From contig NZ_CP106882.1 of assembly GCF_023634805.2 (NCBI RefSeq), positions 583,508 to 647,507 on the forward strand: a stretch of DNA of 64,000 nucleotides. The letters run 5' to 3'. The stretch is from Comamonas endophytica (GTDB lineage: Bacteria; Pseudomonadota; Gammaproteobacteria; Burkholderiales; Burkholderiaceae_C). The stretch's first letter is position 1. The number at the start of each line of letters is the position of its first letter. Shown here one piece after another: positions 53,882-61,156 of the stretch. The notes under the pieces are model-generated. The model was given only the letters and a program-made list of their open reading frames with translations. It was not told the origin of the DNA and searched no databases. The translations under genes and the position numbers were made by a program.

Positions 53882-54853
53882 TCAGTCGGCAGTGATGCCC
53901 GCCGCCTTGATCAGCTCGCCCAGCGAAGCGGACTCGGCCTGGATGAACTGCGCGAATTCTGCCGGCGTGCCGCCCACGGGGCTGGCGCCGATCTCGGCCA
54001 GCCGGGTCTTCACTTCGGGCGTGGCCAGCGCGGTATTCAAGGCCTTGTTCAGCGTTTCGACGACCTGGGCAGGCGTGCCCTTGGGCGCATTGAGCCCCCA
54101 CCAGACCGTGGCCTGCACGTTGTAGCCCAGCGACTGCGCCGTCTTTACCTCGGGCAGCAGCGGCGAGCCCTTGGTGTTGAGCATGGCCAGCGCGCGCAGC
54201 GAGCCGTTCTTCACGTGGCTGACGACTTCCAGCGGATTGATGGCCATGAAATCCAGCCGGCCGCCCAGCAGGTCGGTCACGGCGGAGGAGCCGCCCTTGT
54301 AGGGCACATGCACCGCCTTGAAGCTGCCGGCGCGCAGCAGCAGCTCGCTGGCCATGTGGCCCGAGCTGCCCACGCCCGCGGTGCCGAAGGACAGCGCATC
54401 GGGCTTGGCCTTGCCCGCGGCCACCAGCTCGCCCAGGGTCTTGTAGGGCGACTTGGCGTTCACCACCACCACCAGCGCCGCCTCGCCGATGCGGCCGATC
54501 GGCACGAAGTCGTTCAGCGGGTCGAAGTTGAGCTTGGAATACAGCGCCTTGTTGGTGGTCAACGTATTGGACGAGGTCAGCAGCGTATAGCCGTTGGCCG
54601 GGCTGCGCGCCACCGCGGACATGCCGATATTGGTGCCGCCACCGGGCTTGTTGTCCACCACCATGCTCTGGCCCAGCGCCTGCGACATGGGCGTGGTGAT
54701 CAGCCGCGTGATGATGTCGACGCCGCCGCCCGGGGAGTAGGGCACCACCACCGTGATGGCCTTGTCGGGATAGCCCGCGGCATGTGCCGCCAGGGGCAGG
54801 CAGGAGGCGGCCAGCAAGGCCGTGGCGAGGGTCCAGTGAGAGCGCGATGTCAT
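53882..54853 (-). CDS. Bug/TctC-family periplasmic solute-binding protein, 323 aa
   Basis: Signal peptide MTSRSHWTLATALLAASCLP then LAAHA; motif KAITVVVPYSPGGGVDIITR and HVPYKGGSSAVTDL. Start 54853. Divergent from a LysR gene 108 nt away, with no enzyme gene attached, so it is a stand-alone receptor with a dedicated regulator. Confidence 0.92.
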   Translation of the reverse strand: MTSRSHWTLATALLAASCLPLAAHAAGYPDKAITVVVPYSPGGGVDIITRLITTPMSQALGQSMVVDNKPGGGTNIGMSAVARSPANGYTLLTSSNTLTTNKALYSKLNFDPLNDFVPIGRIGEAALVVVVNAKSPYKTLGELVAAGKAKPDALSFGTAGVGSSGHMASELLLRAGSFKAVHVPYKGGSSAVTDLLGGRLDFMAINPLEVVSHVKNGSLRALAMLNTKGSPLLPEVKTAQSLGYNVQATVWWGLNAPKGTPAQVVETLNKALNTALATPEVKTRLAEIGASPVGGTPAEFAQFIQAESASLGELIKAAGITAD

Positions 54854-54930
54854 TGCTTGTCTTCCTTGAGAGATCGATTTGGCTTTTTGCGGCATTCTCG
54901 GCACGCCCCGCTATATGGTCCAATACTTTT

Positions 54931-54945
54931 TCAATCGCCAATTGA
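54931..54945. promoter_or_regulatory. TCAAT-N5-ATTGA, LysR-box-like site
   Basis: Perfect 5-bp arms in the gap between the divergent Bug and LysR genes, 16 nt before the LysR start, the usual place for an autoregulatory LysR box. Confidence 0.45.
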
Positions 54946-54961
54946 TAGGTTTTTCATCTCA

Positions 54962-55875
54962 ATGGATCTGCGCCGTCTCAATTACTTCATTGCCGTGGCC
55001 CAGGAACTGAACTTCAGCCGCGCCGCCGAGCGCCTGCACATCAGCCAGCCGCCGCTGAGCCAGCAGATCCAGGCGCTGGAGGCCGAGCTGGGCGTGCTGC
55101 TGCTCGAGCGTTCGCGGCGTTCGGTGGCGCTGACCCAGGCGGGCCGGGTGTTCCTGGCGCACGCCTTGCGCATCACCGAGCAATACGCGCTGGCCAGGCG
55201 CCAGGCGCAGATGGCGCATTCCGGCGTGGCCGGTCGCATCCGCCTGGCATTCACCGCTTCGGTGCCGCTGTTCCCGGGCTTTCCGCAGTTGCTGCAGGGC
55301 TTTCGCCAGGCCTATCCGCATATCGAGGTGGTCTTGCGCCACCTGTCCACCGGCGAGCAGCTCGAAGCGCTGCTGCAGGGCGAGATCGATGTCGGCCTGC
55401 TGCGCCCCTCCCCGCATCTGCGCACGCCCGAGGCGCTGCGCGCGAGCTCTGGCGCGACGAGCTGGTGGTCGCAATGGCGGCCAGCCATCCGCTCGCGGGC
55501 CAGGACATGGCGCCCATCGCGCTGCAGGAGCTGGCCGGCGAGCCCTTCGTGCTGCAGCCGCCGACGCTGGGCTGCGGCCTGTCGGAGCATATCGCGCTGC
55601 TCACCAGCCGCGCCGGATTCACGCCGCAGATAGCCCAGGAAAGCAGCGAGACCGCCACCACGCTGGCCCTGGTGGCCGCCCACATCGGGGTATCGATCGT
55701 CCCCAGCAGCTACTGCGGCATCCGCCCGGCCGGCGTGCACTTTCGTCCACTGGCGGGCCAGGGCGGCCGATCGTGCATCCTGGCAGCAGTGCGCAGCAAG
55801 GAAAGCGATGCCTGCGTGCAGACCTTCGTCGAGCTGCTCCACGCCGACACGGGGCTGGATGTGGCGACGGCCTGA
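54962..55875 (+). pseudogene. LysR-family transcriptional regulator, one frameshift
   Basis: N-terminal HTH of the BenM/CatM-like class (MDLRRLNYFIAVAQELNFSR, then AAERLHISQPPLSQQIQALE). The effector domain continues to ..LRTPEALRA, then the frame changes near 55443 and resumes as ELWRDELVVAMAASHPLAGQ and onward to GLDVATA. One missing base explains the change; the restored length is 304 aa. It should regulate the divergent Bug gene. Confidence 0.87.
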
Positions 55876-56083
55876 GTGAAAGAGCAGGCGGCCATCGCCA
55901 TGGCTGGCAAACCATCCGCCGCGGCAGGGCCTATCGCGCGGCGCCTGGATGCCGCGGTCTACCATCAGGAATGTATTGCGCGCCGTTGCCGCGGTGCGCA
56001 AAAGCGCAGAAGGCGCTAGCCCTGGTCTGCGCCGATTTCTCCATCCGGCTAGCGTGCCCGTCCCATGCCATGGGAGGTCCAAC

Positions 56084-57115
56084 ATGCACCGATGCCCATG
56101 CCGCTTCGTCCCGGACTATGTGCTCGACCGCCTGGCCAGCGACCAGACGCTTTCCAAGGAGACCTGTGAGCGTGTCGCATATACCGCGCGCCTGACCCAG
56201 CATTTTTGCGACATCCGCAAGCAGAACATCCGGCTTGCCGGATTCCTGATGGAAAACCAGTGGATGGCGGAGCTCACCAGCAATCCCGAAGTGACGCTGT
56301 TCGACTGCCGGCAGACCGTGAGCCTGCCCGGCCTGCAGATCAAGGACCCGGCCAATTCGAAGGATCCCACGGTGCAGCGCACCCACAGCGAAACCGACCT
56401 GATGGGCACCTTCCTGCGCGAGGTGTTCGCGCGCAACTCGATCGACAACGCGGGAATGACGCTGATGTCGGCGGTGCACTATGGCAAGAAATACAACAAC
56501 GCCATGTGGAACGGGCTGCAGATGATCTATGGCGACGGCGACGGCGAGCTGTTCCTGAGCTTCGCTTCGGGCATCGACGTGATCGGGCACGAACTGGCGC
56601 ATGGCCTCACGCAATACACGCTGCAGCTCGAATACGACGACGAACCCGGCGGGCTCAACGAGAGCCTGTCCGACTGCTTCGGCACGATGTTCCGCCAATG
56701 GCGCCTCAACCACGATGCCAAGCGCGCCGACTGGCTGGTCGGCAGCGACATCATCGGCCCACGCACGCGCGAGCGCGGCTACACCTGCATGCGCGACATG
56801 TGCGAGCCAGATGCCAAGCACTGCCTGGCGCCCCAGCCCACGCACTACGGGCAGTTGAAGCCCGGCCAGCACCCGCACAGCGGCAGCGGGCCGCCGAACC
56901 TGGCCTTCTGCACCGCCTGCAAGCTCGTCGGCGGCAACAGCTGGGAGAACATCGGCAGGATCTGGTATCAGGCGATGGCCAAGACCGGCCTGGCCCCGCG
57001 CATGGGCATGGCGCAGTTCGCGGCCAAGACCCGGGAACAGGCAGCGGATTTGTTCGGCAAGGACTCGCTGGCGGAAGCCGCGGTGGACGCGGGCTGGAAG
57101 AAGGTGGGGCTTTGA
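56084..57115 (+). CDS. Protealysin-like M4 family metalloprotease, 343 aa
   Basis: Thermolysin-family zinc protease. Active site HELAHGLTQYT, the third zinc ligand in GGLNESLSDCFG, the substrate-side VHYGKKYNNAMWNGLQMIYG and the later His in HSGSGPPNLAF are all present. The N terminus, CRFVPDYVLDRLA, is a short protealysin-type propeptide; no signal peptide is present, as in protealysin. Extra cysteines (CMRDMCEPDAKHC, CTAC) are unusual. Start 56084 has GGGAGGT upstream. The small inhibitor emfourin, often encoded next to such proteases, is not seen. Confidence 0.9.
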   Translation: MHRCPCRFVPDYVLDRLASDQTLSKETCERVAYTARLTQHFCDIRKQNIRLAGFLMENQWMAELTSNPEVTLFDCRQTVSLPGLQIKDPANSKDPTVQRTHSETDLMGTFLREVFARNSIDNAGMTLMSAVHYGKKYNNAMWNGLQMIYGDGDGELFLSFASGIDVIGHELAHGLTQYTLQLEYDDEPGGLNESLSDCFGTMFRQWRLNHDAKRADWLVGSDIIGPRTRERGYTCMRDMCEPDAKHCLAPQPTHYGQLKPGQHPHSGSGPPNLAFCTACKLVGGNSWENIGRIWYQAMAKTGLAPRMGMAQFAAKTREQAADLFGKDSLAEAAVDAGWKKVGL

Positions 57116-57133
57116 GGCGGTGCGCCGCGGGTC

Positions 57134-57825
57134 TCACCGTCCCATCACCACCGGCCCGCCCTTTTGCAGCGCGCGCTGGTAGGCCGGCCGCTCGCGCATG
57201 CGCTGGCGGTAGGCCAGCAGGTGCGGCCAGGCGGCCTCGTTGCCGCTGCGCATCAAGGCGGCCTCGACGGCAAAGCTCATCTGGAAATCGGCCATGGTCA
57301 GGTGCTCGCCGGCAAACCAGCGGTGCCGCGCCAGATGCGCCTCCATGAAAGCCAGCGCGGTCTGCACGTTCGGACCGATGAGCCTTTGCTGCACCTTGGC
57401 GCACAGCGCGCGCGCCACCGGACGCACGAAAAACGGCATGGGCTGGTGCGGTATGGTGTCGAACACCAGCTTCATGACCAGCCAGTTCATCAACGAGCCC
57501 TCGGCGTAATGCATCCAGAACCGGCACTGCCGATGTTCGGGTGTGCCGCGCGCGGGCTCGAGATGGAAAGCTCCGCGGGCGTCTGCGCGCCATGGGTCTC
57601 AGCCAGGTATTCGATGATCGCTCCGGATTCGGCCACCACCGCGGCGCCGTCGGTGATGACCGGCGACTTGCCCAGAGGATGGACGGCCTTGAGCTCGGCC
57701 GGCGCCAGGCGGGTCCTGGGGTCGCGCTGGTAGACGCGCAGCTCGTAGGGCACGCCCAGCTCTTCCAGCAGCCACAGGATGCGCTGGGAGCGGGAGGTTT
57801 GCAGATGGTGGATGGTCAGGGTCAT
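57134..57825 (-). pseudogene. Glutathione S-transferase, one frameshift
   Basis: N domain MTLTIHHLQTSRSQRILWLL, then VHPLGKSPVITDGAAVVAES and GAIIEYLAETHG; C domain in another frame, MHYAEGSLMNWLVMKLVFDT to QRALQKGGPVVMGR. The frame change lies in the CG-rich run near 57535-57555, and one added base makes a 230-aa GST of normal size. Convergent with the protease gene, 18 nt apart. Confidence 0.86.
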
Positions 57826-57904
57826 CGGGGCTCCAGGGGTATGCAGTGGCGCCGGACCATGCCGAGGTCAGGCCTATCACATGATCGAAACCGGCCACTG
57901 CCGC

Positions 57905-57937
57905 GACTTGTAAGTCAAAGCCTACAAGAGCTGTAGG
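57905..57937. promoter_or_regulatory. Two neighbouring inverted repeats in a divergent gap
   Basis: GACTT-GT-AAGTC (57905-57916) and CCTACA-AGAGC-TGTAGG (57921-57937) lie in the gap between the GST and the small hypothetical gene. Their role is unclear. Confidence 0.3.
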
Positions 57938-58064
57938 TGATACATAGGAAATGCTTGCATTTCCGGAGCGATCGCGTATCGTGAGGTCCATTGTCTAGGC
58001 GCCGTAGCACACGCTTTTGACTTTCAGTTCCCGCTGTTCTCTACACAGCCAAGGAAAGCGAAGT

Positions 58065-58292
58065 ATGAAGTACCGCCTTCTCGAGGTGGCCTCCGCCACG
58101 CAGCCTTTGCATCTGCATCTTCCCGAAGATATCAGCGCCTTCGAGGACCTGCGCCGTGATGGCCTGGTCGCCGGCACGCTGCTTGCGCCGGCCGATGCCG
58201 TCATCCACAGCCTCACCCCCGACGGCCACGCGTTGCTTGCGCTGCGCAGGTGCCGCCTGGCACGCCAGCCCGGCGGCTCCCTGGGCAATTGA
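58065..58292 (+). CDS. Small hypothetical protein, 75 aa
   Basis: Not recognised. MKYRLLEVASATQPLHLHLP then EDISAFEDLRRDGLVAGTLL. Ribosome site AAGGAAAG precedes ATG 58065 by 6 nt, and codon use fits the neighbours. It has no signal peptide, membrane segment or known domain. It may be a real small protein; support is only the ribosome site and composition. Confidence 0.5.
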   Translation: MKYRLLEVASATQPLHLHLPEDISAFEDLRRDGLVAGTLLAPADAVIHSLTPDGHALLALRRCRLARQPGGSLGN

Positions 58293-58342
58293 AGCGGTGG
58301 CTGGCGGCAGGTTTCTTTCCAGCTGCGCGGCGCCTGCCGCCA

Positions 58343-59665
58343 TCAGCCGCTGACCACTGCATGCTCGAGCCGGGTGATCGCATGGTTGACCACACCCAGG
58401 TTCTGGTGCTGCAGTTTGCTCGCGTGGGCGATCTCTTCCATCACCGCGTTGGCACGCTGGGCCGCCTGCTTCATCTGCACCATCATCGTGCCTGAATCGT
58501 GCACCCGGTCGTAGCCGTGCTGCACGCTGTCCGAAGACGACACGATGACGCTCTTGATTTCCTTGGCGGCTTCGGCACTGCGGCCCGCGAGGTTGCGCAC
58601 TTCGCTGGCCACGACGGCAAAGCCGCGGCCGTGCTCGCCGGCGCGCGCGGCCTCCACCGCGGCATTCAGCGCCAGGAGATTGGTCTGGAAGGCAATGCCT
58701 TCGATCAGGCCAACCATCTCGCCGATGCGCCCCGAACTCTTGCGGATCTGCTGCATGGCCTGCATCGCCGATTCCACTGCATTGCTGCCGCCATTGGCCA
58801 CGTCGACGACCTGGCGCGCCTGGTGGCTGGCATCGTCGGCGCGGGCCGCATTCTCCTGCACCAGTTGCTGCAGCTGCTCGAATGCCGCTTGCACCAGCCG
58901 GGTGGCCTCGAAGCGCGTCGTGATGTCGGTGGCGTACTTGACCACCTTGAAGGGCTGGCCGCGCTGGTCGAACACCGGGTTGTAGTTGGCTTCGATCCAC
59001 ACATCCGCGCCGGAGCGCGAGATGCGCCGGAACTGCCCCTTCTGGTATTGCCCCTGCGCCAGGCTGTGCCAGAAGGCTGCATATGCGGGGCTGCGGGCTT
59101 CGGCAGGGTCGACGAACATCGAGTGGTGCTGCCCCACCAGTTCCCGATCCGATGCATAGCCCATGGCATCGAGGAAATTGCGGTTGCAGCACAGGATATG
59201 GCCGTCAAGCGTGAATTCGATCACGGCCTGCGAACGCCCCACGGCCGCCAGCTGGCTTGCGGCCTCGACGCTGCTGCGCACCTCGGGCGTCACATCCATC
59301 GCGTACTTGACCACCTTGCGCACACGGCCCTGGCCATCCACGACCGGGCAGTAGTTGGCCTGCAGCCAGACCACTTCACCCGAGTTCTTGACGCGCTTGC
59401 AGCGACCCACGAACGACTCGCCGCGGCGCAGACGCTCCCAGAAGTCCCGGTACTCGGATTCATCGTGGCCGTCGAGGTCCAGGAAGATGCGGTGGTGCTT
59501 TTGCAGCAGCTCCTCCTTCGTGTAGCCCATCAGGCGCAGGAAATGGGCATTGGCGAAGAGAACATGGCCGGACGCATCGAACTCGATGACGGCCTGGTTC
59601 CTGTAGAGCGCCTTGAGCTGGCGATCCGCCAAGCCAAAGCCCAGGGTGTTGAATAGGGACAGCAT
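58343..59665 (-). CDS. Soluble chemoreceptor with two PAS domains (BdlA/Aer-like MCP), 440 aa
   Basis: Two consecutive PAS domains (about 20-130, RNQAVIEFDASGHVLFANAH, and 145-255, RSQAVIEFTLDGHILCCNRN), each with a PAC-like W(L/I)xANYxPV motif, followed by the methyl-accepting signalling hairpin (GIAFQTNLLALNAAVEAARA). No transmembrane segment, HAMP or classical methylation pentapeptide region is visible, so it is a cytosolic sensor, probably redox- or ligand-sensing through PAS. It resembles Pseudomonas BdlA. No che genes are nearby. Confidence 0.92.
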   Translation of the reverse strand: MLSLFNTLGFGLADRQLKALYRNQAVIEFDASGHVLFANAHFLRLMGYTKEELLQKHHRIFLDLDGHDESEYRDFWERLRRGESFVGRCKRVKNSGEVVWLQANYCPVVDGQGRVRKVVKYAMDVTPEVRSSVEAASQLAAVGRSQAVIEFTLDGHILCCNRNFLDAMGYASDRELVGQHHSMFVDPAEARSPAYAAFWHSLAQGQYQKGQFRRISRSGADVWIEANYNPVFDQRGQPFKVVKYATDITTRFEATRLVQAAFEQLQQLVQENAARADDASHQARQVVDVANGGSNAVESAMQAMQQIRKSSGRIGEMVGLIEGIAFQTNLLALNAAVEAARAGEHGRGFAVVASEVRNLAGRSAEAAKEIKSVIVSSSDSVQHGYDRVHDSGTMMVQMKQAAQRANAVMEEIAHASKLQHQNLGVVNHAITRLEHAVVSG

Positions 59666-59975
59666 GCGGTGAATGGTTATGGTTTTAATGTTCTGTTAGT
59701 GGTGTCCGGGCCGCGGCGCTCCAACCTGCGCATCCCTCCCGGTGCGCGGCGCATGCCTGTCGGTGTCAAGCGTTGGTGGAACGGTTCGCGGACGCAGCCT
59801 GCCATCGGCATGCCTTGGGCGATGTGCGGATCGAAGCCTGGAGCCCTGCCGTCTTATCCCCACGGCACGGGTCCAAGCTTGTGCATAACTGCCGGAATAA
59901 CTCGCCAAAGTGGCGCCAGTGCTGGGTTTGCCGGGCGCGCCTAAAAAACAGGCAATCCCGGCCCGCCTGGGGTTT
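59666..59975. other. Intergenic region, no gene seen
   Basis: 310 nt upstream of the chemoreceptor gene and downstream of glf. No credible open frame, hairpin or repeat was noticed; it should contain the chemoreceptor promoter. Confidence 0.5.
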
Positions 59976-61127
59976 TCAGCCCAACGGATCCATGACGAAG
60001 CTGCCCAGCGGCTTGCCACTTGCCAGGCTCTGCTGGTATTGCTCGGCCACGTCCAGCGCCTCGGCAATCGTCACGTGCATGTCGATGTAGCGGTAGGTGC
60101 CCAGCCGGCCGACGAAGGTCACGTTGCGCTCGAGCTGCGCGCGCTGCACGTATTGCGCCAGCAGCGCCTTCTCCGCCACCAGGCGGATCGGGTAGTAAGG
60201 CGTATCGTTTTCCTCGCACAGGCGGCTGTATTCCTTGAAGATCACGGTGTCGGCGTGTTGTTCCCAGGGCGCGAAGTGCTTGTGCTCGGAAATGCGCGTC
60301 CAGGGCACGGACAGGTCGCAGTAGTTGATGACCGCATTCCCCTGGTAGTCGCCCGTGTGGTCCTCGCGCACGAAGTCCAGCGTGCGGTAGCCAAGCCGGC
60401 CCTCGTCGCAGCCGAACCAGGCATCGATGGGGCCGCTGCAAAACACATGGTCATAGCCCGAGGCCAGCGAGCGCTCGAAGCGCGTGCCCAGCTGCAGCGT
60501 CACGTTCGGCAGGTCCAGCAGGTTCTCGACGATGGCCGTGTAGCCGTCGCGCGGGATGCCCTGGTACTGGCTTGCGTAGTAGTTGTCGTCGTAGTTGAAG
60601 CGCATCGGCAGGCGCTTGAGGATGCTGGCCGGCAGCTGCGTCGGCGACATGCCCCATTGCTTGATGGTGTAGTTCTTGAAGAACGCCTCGTAGAGGTCGC
60701 GCCCCATCAGCGACAGTGCCTGTTCCTCGAAATTCGCCGGCTCGGCGCCGCCCTGCTGGGCGATCTCGTCGAAGAAGGCCTTGGCCTGGGCGGGCGAGAA
60801 GGTGCGGCCGAGAAACTGGTTGATGGTCAGCAGGTTCAGCGGCAGCGAGTACACCCGCCCGCCGGTGATGGCCTTGACGCGGTTGATGAAGGGCACGAAG
60901 GTGCCGAACTGCTGGATGTAGTCCCACACCCGCTGGTTGCTGGTGTGGAAGATGTGCGGCCCGTAGGTATGCAGCATCACCCCGGTCTTGTCGTCGCGCG
61001 CGGTGTGGCAGTTGCCCGCCACATGCGCGCGGGTGTCGAACACCTCGACCTGGTGACCTGCACGGCCCAATTCCTGGGCCAGCACGGCGCCGGAAAAACC
61101 GGCGCCGACGATTGCGATATGGGCCAT
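59976..61127 (-). CDS. glf: UDP-galactopyranose mutase, 383 aa
   Basis: FAD enzyme converting UDP-galactopyranose to UDP-galactofuranose, the donor for Galf-containing surface glycans. The flavin motif AIVGAGFSGAVLAQEL is at 4-19, followed by GNCHT, then GPHIFHTSN, FKNYTIKQWG and GLF-typical FVGRLGTYRYIDMHVTIAEA near the end. Start ATG 61127. It lies 29 nt downstream of the fused glycosidase-glycosyltransferase gene in the same operon, which suggests that glycosyltransferase may handle galactofuranose. Confidence 0.95.
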   Translation of the reverse strand: MAHIAIVGAGFSGAVLAQELGRAGHQVEVFDTRAHVAGNCHTARDDKTGVMLHTYGPHIFHTSNQRVWDYIQQFGTFVPFINRVKAITGGRVYSLPLNLLTINQFLGRTFSPAQAKAFFDEIAQQGGAEPANFEEQALSLMGRDLYEAFFKNYTIKQWGMSPTQLPASILKRLPMRFNYDDNYYASQYQGIPRDGYTAIVENLLDLPNVTLQLGTRFERSLASGYDHVFCSGPIDAWFGCDEGRLGYRTLDFVREDHTGDYQGNAVINYCDLSVPWTRISEHKHFAPWEQHADTVIFKEYSRLCEENDTPYYPIRLVAEKALLAQYVQRAQLERNVTFVGRLGTYRYIDMHVTIAEALDVAEQYQQSLASGKPLGSFVMDPLG

Positions 61128-61156
61128 GAAGGCTTTCTCTGAAAGAATGAAAGGAA

